Assembly: GCA_008508345.1 (NCBI GenBank)
Contig: QNGE01000868.1
Location: 129,437 to 193,436, forward strand
DNA from: Paragonimus westermani
Lineage: Eukaryota; Platyhelminthes; Trematoda; Plagiorchiida; Troglotrematidae
DNA length: 64,000 nucleotides
Direction of reading: 5' to 3'
The notes beneath the pieces were generated by a model, which saw only the letters and a list, made by a program, of their open reading frames with translations, was not told the DNA's origin and ran no database searches. A program made the position numbers and the translations under genes. Shown piece by piece: positions 1 to 13,200 of the stretch (position 1 is the stretch's first letter; every line of letters starts with the position of its first letter).

Positions 1-1035
1 TCACCATTTTTGTTTAATTTCGTCATAGACGAAATAATGGGAGATTGTCTGCGGCACTTACAAGATGCCGGCGTGGACCTCCTGCCTGGTGAAAGACTGA
101 CTGATCTTGATTATGCTGACGACAAGGTGTTGTTGTTTGACAACTTTCAACCAGCACAAACAATGCTAGACGCCATTTCGAATGCGCTTTGCAACCTCAA
201 AATGCAAAGTGCTTCTGCAGGATAGCTGTGATCACGTAGATTTGATGTTAGACAATGTTGTCATGTAGGTTGTTGACCGGTTTGTATACCTGGGAAGCTG
301 CATCATCGGCGGCGGTGGAGGTGTAGGGAATGAAATAGAATTGCGCATCTCCAAGGCTAGGACGGTATTCGCTAATCTGGGGCATCTCTGGCGACAGGGA
401 GGTATTCCTCTGAAGCTTAAAGGTCGTGTATATAAGACAACGGTGAGTGCCGTATTACTTTGCGGCAACGAAACCTGGCGGCTCAGGGTAGAGGACGTGA
501 ACCGTATTCACGCATTTGATCACCGGTGTCTGCGTCCAGTCGCTCGTCTCGGGTGGCACCAGCGTGTAAGCAAGAAAGAGGTTAGAAGGCGGGAGTTTGG
601 TAGTGATTGCCAAACGAGTTGTTTTGTCCTGTCTCTGCGTTTGCACAGGCTTAGATGGTTAGGTCATGTATTGAGGATGTCAGCTAATCATCTACCACAC
701 AGGGCACTGTTCACTGACACTGCGACTGACTGGTTTAAGGTACGGAGTGGACAGATAATGACCTGACGTAGGGAGATGAAATCGTTCACGAAGGGGTTGG
801 CCACTGCAGCGCGATTGTTGTTTGCAAGGTATAAGCACGTTGATGCTGAATGTTTGAATATGGACGTAGTTATTTTCGGTAGTTAGGTCCCTTCCTGTCC
901 CCTTCTTTTTTCCTTCTCTCTTCTTATATAGAGTTGTTTGCTTTTTCTTCATGGTTGTGTTGCAGTTAAGCATTAGTGTGAACCACTGATGTATTTCTGT
1001 CTATGATGATGAGGAGGAGGAGGAAGAGGAGAAGG
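1..1035 (+). mobile_element. RTE-like non-LTR retrotransposon, 3' part, decayed and 5'-truncated by window edge
   Basis: 10-225 encodes the reverse transcriptase core around motif C (TDLDYADDKVLLFDNF). After a frame break, 341-766 encodes the connection region: ISKARTVFANLGHLWRQGG, LKGRVYKTTVSAVLLCGNET, FDHRCLRPVARLGWHQRVS and LHRLRWLGHVLRMSANHLP. These motifs are standard for RTE-type polymerases abundant in flukes. At least one frameshift separates the two frames, so the copy is dead. The 3' end runs into a GAT/GAG-rich microsatellite at 1003-1035, a typical RTE tail. Confidence 0.85.
1003..1035. repeat. GAT/GAG/GAA simple repeat at the RTE 3' end
   Basis: A run of GAT, GAG and GAA triplets directly follows the retrotransposon 3' sequence. 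RTE-clade elements usually end in such short tandem repeats instead of poly(A). Confidence 0.7.
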
Positions 1036-2414
1036 AATTTAGTTACGTGTACGATAGGTTGTTTCTGTTTTCGCTGGCCACATTTGTATACGTATATTCC
1101 TACCCGGACTCTTAGCTGGAGCATCCAAATTCATTGGGATGTCGATCTGTCTGTTTACTACATGACTGCAGTCAGAGTAGTAAGACTATCCCAAAAACGG
1201 TGTAACTTTTGGAAGTTTGCTATGGGCATACAACTGCACATTAATTGCGTTAAGATCGTTTAAAATTTAGACGACGTCCCTAGTCAAATCGTTGGGCATA
1301 TGGTGCACACGGTGAGCAGTAAATAGGCTACTGGATCAGTGCGAAACGAAAGCAAGAACGAACGCATTCCAAATGTCAACTCACATTTTTTAAACGTTAG
1401 TTTACTCAGTGATAACAACACTCACCACCGTTTATGATTGGTGGATTCGGTTTTGGTTTACATTAACTGTTCCTACCTAGTTATAGACAGACTGGCAATT
1501 TTGGTCTTTACTCGACACAGAATATTGTGCTGTAAGAAACTCTGAGTAATATCAATGCCGAAAATTAAATGATCACTTTCATGCACACACACAAACGATC
1601 AACTGGATGCACTGACAAAAATCGGATCGTTATTGTCTTTGATAATGAACCCCGCCGTTCAAACGCGGTGAAAATTGATTAACCTGGCATCATCGTTCTA
1701 CCTAAGTGTGGCTAAGTTAACTGAAGTGACAGTTTACGAGATGTAACTTGGCTCCCATTGTACTAGTACGCCTATGTTACTCTTACCTGTCTAAAGTCCT
1801 TCCTCGTGGTTCTGAGAGTCCCTGTCCAAACGAGGACAGCTGTTGGTGAGGACTGGCAGACAACAGTGTTTGGCTGGAGAGTTCACTGAATATGGTTTTA
1901 AAACGTCTTTTGACTTCCGGATTTTCCCATTACATAGGCAATTGTTTTCATATTGCCGCTCAACCCGAAAGCGTTCACTTTTTGTGATGTGTTAGCAGCT
2001 CCAGATGACTTTTATACAACATTGTGTTCTTAAAATTGTCTATCATAAACACGATCCAGCCGACGCAGTCCCAGGTATTCGAGCCGTTACATTCGTCCGG
2101 TTCAGAGTGATACCTTAGCATCAACAGTAACACCTTCACTGGCAAACGGTAGCAGATCTACTTGACACAGACCGATTACCACTGACATGTGGCCACAGTT
2201 TTGACATGCTCACAGAATTTTCAGCCAAGTTCTTTGCCGAGGAGTCACCAGAGTTGAAATTTGTTTCTTTAGACCTCGACACTTGTTCACAAATGAGATT
2301 CCATGACGTTCAAATTGCGGCTCCCGTTCTCATGAGGTAACCATGGTAACAACGTCAAACTAGCATCATTTACAAGCGGATGTGGCTAAGCGTTTACGCG
2401 CAGTAGTTTGCTCG
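1036..2414. other. No recognised gene or element
   Basis: The stretch between the retrotransposon tail and the weak SINE shows only short random frames. I see no splice-bordered exon fitting the bark frame and no transposon motif. Confidence 0.5.
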
Positions 2415-2570
2415 TGCTTAATGGTGCAGTGCTTATCACTGTTACCTCAAGAGAACGTAAACAGGCATTTGAATCCCGACCGCGACAACAAGGTGCGCTA
2501 GGGGTAATAGCCTGTGCTAACCTCAATCCCAGAAGCCGACTAGAAAGTCTACCCGAGTGCAAAATCTGGG
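2415..2570 (+). repeat. Diverged tRNA-headed SINE copy
   Basis: The copy has an A-box-like GGTGCAGTGCTTATCAC and a B-box-like GCATTTGAATCCCGACC, followed by the family's body near 2545 (GAAAGTCTACCCGAGTGC, compare 5188-5205). It is strongly mutated. Confidence 0.6.
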
Positions 2571-3883
2571 GTCATCTGTGAGTGGTCTCCGATTTACACT
2601 AACGTACACTAACGGTTTGCATGTACTGCTGGGAAAAAGTTACAGGTTTGATTACATAAATAGATTGATGCGAGCACTGCAAGAGCATGCGCGCGTACGA
2701 CACGCATGTCGCAAGTGTCACACGAGTACAATCACATCTCCACTCGGGCAATTCAAGTTGAATAAACCACGTTAACTGGATTCAGCCGACGTAAACAAGC
2801 ATTTGTTTGCAAAGAGATAAAAGTACATTTGTTTGGGTTTGGGCCTGGATAAGTAGGGATGTTATTTGGGTAGAAGCTAAATTCGACGACTTTCACTTTA
2901 GTTAGAATTTCGTTCATGAGAAACTCCAAATCCAAGTTTTTGTGAATCCATTAGCTCACTTCCAACTGCTCAACTGAAACGACAACCATCATTCGATCAG
3001 ACACCTAGATCACTATTTACAAAAATTCACTTGACCTCATTAGCATAGCTTTTCTCCGCTTACTGGAACTACGATGGCAGCCTTAGAACAGTTTGATATT
3101 AACGTAATACGCTCAGTCGGACAATGAGACATTGGAAACAAACTGTTCTATATTGTCTTTTTAAACTTTGTCCACGTTTATCTTATGTATACTATGGAAT
3201 GGTACGTCTTTGAAGAGACCAGGAACGTATATCCTCGAGTGAATTAGACAAGGCATCGTAAAACCCGTAAACCTAGGTGAGGTTGGCATCAGCTGGTAAG
3301 TAAATTACCATCTTACGCTTCACCTTGCGTCAGGTTGTATCTTGGTAAGCTTTGTACTGGTAGATCGATATTCTTGCAAGTGTATTGATCATAGCAATGA
3401 TGGTTGCGATGTCCAAAATTAGTGTACGGGAAAACGGCAGAGTTTTATTGTGTCAAGTTGAACTATAAGACCGAAAACTGTGCATCGCCAAAAACATGCT
3501 AGCGGCCGTCCAGCCAGGACTAGTCAGGTGACCCAATCAAAGTGAAATAAAACTAGGGTTAAGGGCACACTGGCGTGTCATGGGCGGTGCGTCACGCGAC
3601 CGCACGCACCACAAGGGTACACACATCAGATCACAGCAGTGGTGATGGCTACATTGTGCTTCTACGCATTTCTGACTCGCAATGTTCATTTACAGACACC
3701 AGTGAAACAGATACAGACTTGTGTATACAAAAATCAACAAACTATTCATATAAAGTTGACAGTCGTTTAATTACCGTCACTACATGCGACTAATGGACTA
3801 CCAAAAATGCCTACAATAATCTTACGGCACTTAGGTCATTTGATGTAACAGCTCCTAACTGATATCACATTGCTTCCTATCAG
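2571..3883. other. No recognised gene or element
   Basis: This is the intron just upstream of bark exon 1. No exon with a phase-0 donor and a Bark-like peptide was found, so the preceding exon probably lies left of the window. Confidence 0.45.
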
Positions 3884-4255
3884 GGTGAACTAAAACTTGT
3901 GGGAACCGAGGCTATGGACATACAAATGGACTTACTTGATCGTAAACAAACAGACACTTTGGGGGTGTTTGTCCTGCCGAATTTCACGTTAAGTGAAACA
4001 GAAACGACAGATGAGATCCCGCATCATTTGTTGGCCTACGGAAATCGTTCGATCAGATTAACGGGTGGCCAGTGGGAGGCAAGCATCTACCTGGGCCGTC
4101 TTGAACTACTTGCCCCACTCGGGAACGATGAAGTCCCGATACAACCATCCATGCATCCGAAAGAAGTTGTCTGGGGTACCGTGTGTGACCATGGATTCGG
4201 ACTTCATGCGGCCATGCTTAGCTGTTCTGCCCTGGGCCTTGTCGCGCATCCAAAG
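3884..4255 (+). CDS. bark: bark homolog exon 1 of window: linker and first half of SRCR A
   Basis: The acceptor CTATCAG ends at 3883 (phase 0) and the donor is AAG|GCAAGT, a GC-type site, after 4255. It encodes residues 1-124. SRCR A starts near residue 56 with SIRLTGG and continues through VVWGTVCDHGF and MLSCSALGL (Cys101, Cys114), the usual WGTVC start of the fold. Residues 1-55 are an acidic linker without a recognised domain. The exon starts in mid-protein, so at least one coding exon lies further upstream; I could not identify it in 1-3883. Confidence 0.82.
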
Positions 4256-7200
4256 GCAAGTTATCATCATTTTTTATCTGTAATATTCGCCACAATCTCT
4301 TCTGCTTACATGTGCTGAACTCCAACACTTGCATTCTAGTCAGGAACTTATGCAGTGCAGTTTTCCAAACTCAGTCGGTCAATGCTTCCACTTTTTTCAG
4401 CATGACCCTAGTTCGGTAGAATACCTTTATTCTGAAAATTGTTCTAGTTAATCAAGATTCGGTCTATCTGTTTGAGATCCAATAAGTTCAACCTAGAGGA
4501 TGTAAAATAGGTTTTAATGTGTTCGGCATATACGAAAAAGTGGTTTGCGTGCAAACAGGAAATGACAACGGTTCAGCCGAAACAGGCAGTACTCCGCATG
4601 GACACAGAGTTCTCATTTCCTCCACTTCAAGAGCAGAGCTGAGTCAATGATATATACGCATGCAAGTGCGATTGATGTTGTGAACCCAAAGTGACCTTCT
4701 TCGATGCAAGAAGACGAGACTGACTGGGTTGCTTTCTTATGTAAATAAGAATTATACTACTAATGAGTAGCTTGGTGGATTAGTTAAATGGTCAACTTGA
4801 AAATAAAACCCAATCCCCGACTACCCATCGGTAATCCAAAATATCGCCTTGCAGGCTTAATGAATTCAGTGATCTCGACCTGTCTCGGAAGTCCTAATCG
4901 CGGGGTTATCGATTGGAGTTAACAGGCAGTAACTGTGTCTCCTCTCGAGACGATCGGGCAACCTGATCATTGCTCACAAGCGAGAGTGGTTGAGCGTTCA
5001 GATTTGATGATTCGGTCGTGCCTAATGTGAGGTCAATGGCGCAGTGGTTAACACGGTTGCCTCATGATTGGAATGTCCGGAGTTCAAATCCCGGCCGTGG
5101 CAAGGATATGCACTACTGACGAGCTCTAATGAGAGCGAAACTCGAGTCTAGTGCTTCTTTTCGAAAGAGGCTGGCTGGAAAGTCTATCTGAATGCGAACG
5201 CTGCGATCAAATGTGAGTGATGGTCAACTTGAAAATAAACCAAATCCCCGACTACTCATCAGTAATCCTCAATTAAAAGAAATCCAATTATATGAAATTC
5301 AGCCTAAGCCCGGAGTTTTCACAATTGAGAGATAAACAACAGAATACTAATGGGTAATAACTGAGTTACACACGAAACATCAACAGAACAATCAATGAAT
5401 AGGGGATGACCTTGAAAGCCGACTTACTTTGCTGATGAGATGTACAGACGCGTGGGGCAATGCTGCTGTGGTTGCCCCACAGAACAGGTATGTGGATGAA
5501 TAGCGAACGTCACCCAAAAGACGCGTTCAATGAGGTATACTTACAACTGAAGTTGAGGCTGCAACCCGAAAGTTATCTGTATTTCAGCGTAAGATTTATC
5601 TCGTATCAGTATATGTGGAATTCTATGAACAGTATTCAATTTGTAACATATCAGATCCACATGTACACGTCCGCAAATAAATGCAATTCAAACCGCTTAT
5701 AACGAGGCCCTCGAATCTATTAAAATATGCGTTATAGTTTATCTTCGTTACAATTAATCTCTATCACAGAACACTGTCTACTTCATACACATGGGCGGTG
5801 AATTCAAAGTTAGCTGTCGGCACGATATGGTAATAGCCGGTATCGTTATATGCGGGTTTGACTATATTTTTGACCATTGGTAATTCCTGCCAACACCCCG
5901 TTGATCTGTATGAACACAGTTCACCTTAGGTCTTCAGTTTCAACACACGACAGCTAAGAGGGCTGGGTCTGAATTTTTATAGGAGAGTGTAAACTTGTAA
6001 CTAAAATGCCGTTGGTTTGGTGGATACCGGCTCCAATCTAGTTGGACCAGGGCAAGAAGAAACCCGTTACGGGGAAATGTTGGCTTACAGATGAATCTCT
6101 TGAGATATTAGCTTCACAGTTCGGTCTATATAATATTGGCCCACATTTGTGCATTTGCCGGGTTAGAATTCTACTCTCAATTAATTTTGTCTCACGACAC
6201 ATTTGCCTCATCCGGGATGCACTAGGCACTCTGCATACTGACCAAGCCCCAGGCTCTGTAAACGACCACAGCTCTATCTGACCCGAACACTGGTGATGTG
6301 CCAGTCTTACTGAGCACAGTCTGTTGTGACCGCAAAAGACGCTTGGCCTGGAAAAGTGTCCGTCCCACTCTTTGAACATCCACTACAAGCTCTATGAAAA
6401 CAGACAACCATAAAAGAAAACACTATTTTACGCAGCTGGCGTGTACCTACGTCCGTTAGCAGTCATGTTTTACCAGTCTATTTGTTAACACATATCGCAC
6501 AGCGCATACACATATGTTCCAGTGATCTTTTTCAGCTCATAGTCTCCCTAACACTGAGAATTACCCCTTAGTTCCCGCATATTCGGTCTGTGCCACACTA
6601 CCCACTGGTGACGCTATACGTCATACGACAACTCTAAGCTAACTTAATCCACCCATACTCATCCGCTCACCACAGCTGCCCAATAAAAGACATGTCACTT
6701 AGATTACTTTTTGCAATTACTGATAACAATCGACCTCATATTCAAACATAAACCCGTATTTACATGTCGGGCTCTCAAACTCTTAAATTAAAAGACCATT
6801 CTGAAGAATGGGAAAACTACGCTGGGAAAAAATACGCACTCGTGAACTGAGGTCCTTTCTTAAGAACTCCTTTGTAAAATATTTGTAAATACATCCCAGG
6901 ACTGGGCCAATCTGGACTAGTTTGACAAGTGGCTGCCGAAGACTAGATCAACCTCTGTATTTTCTGTTGTTATCGTTATTATTAGTTATTGAACAGGCGT
7001 TTGACAAAAATAAAAAATAAAATCACGTGATTTTTACACTCAAAACGAGATATATGTAAGGAACGGCAAAGCTAGATTGTACATTTCGGCAAAAATTACG
7101 TTAGTTGATTGTAAAAACAATTCAGTTCTGAAAATTACTCAGCCATAAAGATGTATACTGGCAACCAGTCAAAAACTTTGGCTGTTAAAGGTTGGTCAGT

Positions 7201-10200
7201 ATTCATGGATTACTTCAACCACAGTTATTGGGCAGACTTTCTAGCTGATTCTCTTCGAATGGGCACACCATTGATCCAATAATCTTGTCAGCCTATATTC
7301 ATGCCCAAAAAAGGGTACTAATATTTGTAGGGCCAGACAAGTAGGCGCAACACAGCCTTAGTTTTACCCTGAACAGACCCGAATGCGAAAAATCTTGGTG
7401 TCGATTAAATCGGAAAACGCGACAGAAACAGCACAGGCGCTCTATCAGATGAGCTTCACAACCATGCTGGGAGCTCGGAAATCTCATACATGGACTCTAT
7501 TAACCATCCGTCCAACTATCCCCTAGGGAATTTATAAGATAAACCTGGAAGTCGAATCCAGGGTCAGTATTTTTCGAACAGTTTACAATGGGACCGACCA
7601 ATGCCACTGTTAATCAGTGAACTTGTATTATTGAAAACAACTTGGTAAGGTTGATACCCAGCTACGAAAAATCAGGACTTCAACTTGATTGTTTACATGG
7701 GATTGTGGGTACGCATGAACATCCGGTAAATCATTCCTTTCTATAACCAGGTCTGCATACCTGCCGCACAAACGCAACCTCGTTTTGAAAAAGAATTTTT
7801 GATGTTTGGTTCTATATTGTAGTGTTGTAAAAATAAGCACCCTGAGTCGTCACCTCTCCAAATACACCTGTGGATAGTAAATGGTCCGGCACATCATTTA
7901 GTGAAATGACAAGGCTCTTACCGTATGAGGACTATTGTGTCGATGGGATATAACAATAATCCTTCAGAAGATGATTAGTTGAAAGTGGTGAAAAACTACT
8001 AAGGAATCTGACGCCGCATATGTCTGTTGATGCTATTCCTGACAAACGCGTCACGGGTGGTTACATCCCCCCTTGAACTCATTATGTGGGGGGCTTTCAG
8101 GAGCCGTCCCCGTGTTGAAATCCAGTGTTTTTTATCTGGAAATCCGTCGGTCCTTGAAAAATTGATAAGCAAATGGCTATTAAGGTCGTAGTCATGATTG
8201 ATTATCTTTACTGTATACATCACAATTACTCAAGTAGTTTGCTTGACAAGCCCATCGTACTTCCGACCAGTACTATCCAGTCTTACTTCGCTAAGTTCAA
8301 AAATCCCCGGACAGATGTAGGACGAAACATGTTGTACTGTTGTTTGTATCATGCTTGAAATGACTTATTGATTACTCTTGTAAATACATCTGAAATCCGA
8401 CCGTCGTATGTGCGCTTTTGTTGATCCAAAGGATTGGTTTGTGTCACGAGCTGTTCGAGACCAGATAGCTTCCAACGCTGACCTGTGGGCTAACGCCAGT
8501 CAGATGCCTATACACCTAGCCAACCTGGATTGTCAAGGACACGAAACGGAATTATTTCAGTGTCGGGGTGATCGGGCGCTAAAACATAGCTGTCAACACT
8601 CAGCGGATGTGGTAATTCGATGTCATCGACCAGGATGGGCAGGAGTGCGTGTAACTGCTTCGGACCCAGGATCCCGTACGCCTATTCGTCACGTACGCAT
8701 CACAAATGCTGGTTTGTTAGACTACACTTCGACGGAGTTTGTGCCCTCCCTTCAATTGGATTACTACAGTGAGACCATTGTGGACCTACAGGTGAGATTT
8801 TATGGAACTTGTCAGATTCAGTAATACATGCTTTTCAGACTCACTCGCCCTGCAGTCATATAATCCGCACCTACTGAAATATACTTAATTATTCCCCTAT
8901 ATCTGACGTTTGATTTATCAGTCATCTTTATCCCATTGTATATTTGCATATTCTGGCCGCTCCGATGTAATTAATTAAGGCTTGCTGCCCAACATTACTT
9001 TCATGAATACGGTGCTCCCCTATGAACGACATCCGTAGAAAAACATCGAGTTCTTCTTCGCAATGGAATGTACCTTGTGGAAACAGCATTGATACCTCAA
9101 TGACTACATCCTACTCCTAAAAAGTTAAACCACACAGTCACATGACTTTTCAGAACCTTTACCCCGGATGACTTAAAACCGTATATTTCGAGTTCAGGAT
9201 AGCACTGAAGATTTTAACCAACCACTCAGTTTCCAGGGATTAAAAAGTGAGACTTAGTTCATATCCATTTACATGACTCATAAATCCATTTCATATTCAG
9301 ATAGCATTTCTTCTACAATCCTCTCATTGGTACATTGAATCTGGTTTGTTGTTGTCCGTGTCCGGTGCTGTTTTCTCATAAAATCTCGTTATTCCTATTG
9401 AACCTGTTTAGAGCACAAGACGTCTCTGAGATCCAAAAGCGAATCACGCCTGCTTGCCCAAACAGGAAGTGGTTGTTAGTGCGGCCTATCTGTTGAATGT
9501 GTAGTCGGCACCCATCCAAGACGCAGCTGATTTCACTGATCTTTTTTCTTGAATCAGCACAACTTAGTAGGTGTCGAATTTTTCCTTGACTTTATATAAC
9601 GCTTCCCAAAATTATCCGTAATTTCTCCTCTTCTTGACGAAAATGAGCACACAAGTGTTGCTGGCTGTAAGGCAGGAAGCAATTTTGAATACCTCCCACG
9701 CTAGTGCTACCCAAAGCTATCTTATCCCTTAATCCTGAGGTAATAGAGCTTTTCGAAAAGTTATGTTATCTGCCGCCTTGATGGAACACTAAATGAAATT
9801 CGTGGCAGTTTTGTCAATTCACAGAACGTGTGATAAGTACTAAACTTCAAAGTAGAAGTCCACGGAATAGAAGTCGTGATCTGTGGGACTAGGTAAGGAA
9901 ACAATAAAAAGAACAACGGCGAAACAAACCCAGCTATTGAACACCGTGTCAACAGGCAAGATGGCTAGTCCATACGAGATCATCGGTTGATGTAACTTGT
10001 TCCTTGTGAATTTAATTCAACACGCAGGACCAAATTTCTTGTTCCTCAAAGAGGAACTAAGGAGTATCCCAACAACATCACAAGGCTGCATTGAAGATCG
10101 TGCGGCCCTCGCGTAAAGCCTTCATTTTAGGGAGTTATTCTTGTTACTAGGTGCTTCGTGAACGTGATAGGACATGTAATTCAAATAACCAAATTGTTCA

Positions 10201-13200
10201 AATAACTGCGGCGCACATATACTGGTTCTTTTCCGAGGCTGTGTTTTGTAATGCATTAATGCGTTTAACATGAAAAATGACAAGGTTATTCATATTTTTG
10301 TAGACAAGAATACCGTTGTTTATCACTTTAAACTTTTTGTTTACATCATAGATCACACAAGGTCTGTCACACGGACTGCAAATTTTCTTCAGTCACCCGT
10401 TGCTGGGTGCCGCTATTTTCGACAGCCGAATCGCCAACAATTTCGAAACCGGTTTACTTACCAGAACCTCGGGTTTACAAGTTCACCGATGTCGGCTGGA
10501 ACATAATCTACTCGGTGCCGGATTAGAGTACAACCCGGTCATGACACCGCAAGACATGTTCACATTTAATTCCGGCTTTGTTCAAACGTTGACCTTATTC
10601 AATCAAGCGATTCCCACGGGCATTCAGCGGAATACATTACCTGAAGGTTGGCAATTGATCACAGCACAGGAAAAGTTGCACCCAACAGGCGTTACATTTG
10701 CAAATGTTCCACCGGGACATTTGTACGAAAAGGTTAGTCCTCTAGTGAATCCGATTCAGCTGGATCGGACGTTGAAATCGTTAGTCAGTATTTGTGAGAC
10801 TGAGTTAATGTAACGATTAGGAAACTTGTAGTGCTGGTTGTCTCTCAGGCACATGGTGACTGAGTAACCTATTAAAACCCTTGACCGATTCACCACTGAC
10901 CACAAAGTTGAGCAATTCGTTCCACTGCGAACAAATCCTAACTGTGAAGCAGCTTTGTTTGCAAAGTAAGCTGTTCATTTCATTACTCAGTTTCATCGCG
11001 TAACCTTTCAAAAGTGTATCTTCATTTAGTGGGAGAAAATGTGACAATGTGACCTGAGGTGTGGATTAGTTTGTAGGTCAGAATTAGGTCCTCCGTGAGA
11101 TCTCTGTAGGTAATTGGGAATTGATAATTCTGCTAATCTTTCTGGGTGAGGATTCTTATGAACTCCATAATTCTTCCAACGACCCGTCTCTGAGCACTTT
11201 CAAGAAGTGATCAACCCTTTTAAAGGTAAGCATGACAGGCCCGCATTTTCGTTTTCAGGTGTGGGCGAAGTATGAGGCGAACATACTGGCAAACAATTCG
11301 AAGTGGAAGGTAGCGAAATTCATTACTTAAAGTTTAAGAGTTATTTGTGCCTTTTTAGCCATAACTGAAACCGAAAACTGTCCGCCACTATGTTCCTTAG
11401 GTCTCGCTCGCATGCCGATGCAAGCAGCTTTGTGTCGCCAAGTTAATAGTCAGTGCGGTCTTGAAGACGAACGTGCATGACCGTACACTTGTTGCCACTG
11501 AACGGCAAGTTGTTTTCTATGGACCACTGGCTTAGACAGTTGAACTCGTTCTACAAGGTCACCACACCTCCCGGGTACTCTGGAACTCGTCAGAGCTCTG
11601 TCATCGTCGTGAAACAACATCGGCAGTTTGATTATACTGGGTAGTTCAAGAACAACGAGAATAACGAGGGTTCCAAGACAGATCCTTGTGGAACGTCACC
11701 GTTGACTAGGAATCATTCTGACAGCTGTCCGTTCATTCTGACATTGAACCTATGTTCAATCATACTATCCTCTAACCAGGTGAGTAAGCGCTAATCCAGG
11801 CCATAACCATTCTGTTTCCGCAGCAAAAGGAAACAGCCAACCCTATCAAAGGCCTTGGAGGAGTTAGGATAAGCCACATCTATGTTGCCAGCATTCGTCC
11901 AATCATCACGAGCGATCAGCAGATTCGTGACACATACGTATGCTGTACGGAAGCCATGTTGCTCCTTAGTAATGAGCTGGAGGTCTTTAACCTGAACCCG
12001 GAACGATTTATTGAGTAGGCCGTCAATCACTGCAAAGGCATTGAAGGCGACGTTATTGGTTGACAGTTTGGTGGGTTATCTCTGCACCCACCTTTGAAGA
12101 TAAGTGTGATTGTCGGCCGTTTCCAAGCGTTCGGCGAATGACGGGTTAAGGAAGAGTGATTGAAAAAGTGCTGTAAGCTGTTCTGCTAGGTCCGTGGCGC
12201 AGCTGTTCGGGACTATGAGGGTTATCAAGTCTGGATCGGGTGACTTGTGGGTTAGTAGATTCTCCAACTTGACCCTGACTTGGGACACTGAAATTTAAGG
12301 CAATTCAGTTAAGTAACTGCTCATGCGCTCAAAGGTTGTTGTGATCTGCAGCTATGCACACTTACACACTGCTTATCTGGAGTGTAAGTCACCTCCGCAT
12401 CTGTATCGGTAAATCCGTCAGTGGTTTGAACATACAAAGATCTAGTTTTATTGCTTGTATATGTTGCGACTTCGCTGCAGAACAACCTAAGATTCGCCTC
12501 CGGCTATTGGACAAGACGACGTCGGTAGCAAAATCGCCCCTTTCTGATGACAGCCGTGGTACGATTGCGCCACATGACTTACTCAACAAACGCAAGTTCG
12601 GTTGGTTCTAGTTGGCACCTGTTCCAAGCTGAACATCTCGGCGAAACCGAACGGCCTGGTTCCTTTGCTACACTTAGATGATTCCTGGCTACTCCGTATC
12701 GAGGGGACCCCCGGGGCCGTTAACAATTAGGTTCCTTCGATAATGATCTGCCAGTGACCATCGAGGTTGAGTGTGGCAAAGGAACCAGGCCGTTCAACCT
12801 ATCTGAGCTATGTCTTTATCTTTGCAAAATTTGCTTTGTTGATAGGCCTGCAGACACGTGTTTTGGGGAATATGTTGTCTAGTTCTGTGTGGAAGGCTGA
12901 GTTCAGTTATGTCATAGAGACTACGATCAAGTGGATCTATGATCATGTCAACCTCATTGATAAGAGTGCAATTAAACAAGACGGTGTTTGGCTCACTCCC
13001 CACCTCGTATGGTCTCGGACATGCTGAAATAGTTCAACTTCCATTACTGCCTGGAAGAAATCCCCAGCCAAGGAAGAGTTTGCGGTATTGATTAAATACT
13101 TCGTGGAGTCTAGCTCCTAGTGATTGGAATCTCTCATTATTAGCGTTTAAGTGTGATCTAAGGATGGTGCCCTATGTAGGTCGTTGTGCAAAGCCGTGCG

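Larger units (their letters stand above)
4256..8431 (+). other. bark intron 1 (GC-AG) containing SINEs
   Basis: The intron starts GCAAGT and ends AAAG. It contains a SINE tail, the composite repeat and a full SINE at about 4785-5275. The rest (5276-8431) shows nothing recognisable. Confidence 0.7.

Noticed and set aside
341..766. 141-codon frame as a host gene
   Set aside because: The motifs (GRVYKTTVSAVLL, RWLGHVLRM) belong to the C-terminal part of an RTE-like polymerase with a frame break upstream.
3575..3793. Possible preceding bark exon
   Set aside because: The peptide shows none of the Bark patterns and there is no phase-0 donor at its end.
5038..5095. tRNA gene
   Set aside because: The pol III boxes are clear, but the sequence runs on into a non-tRNA body repeated elsewhere, so it is a SINE head.
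10381..10400. Acceptor TTCTTCAG at 10392 for exon 3
   Set aside because: It has a good tract, but it would need phase 2 while exon 2 ends in phase 0. The acceptor at 10351 fits the phase and keeps more Bark-like text.
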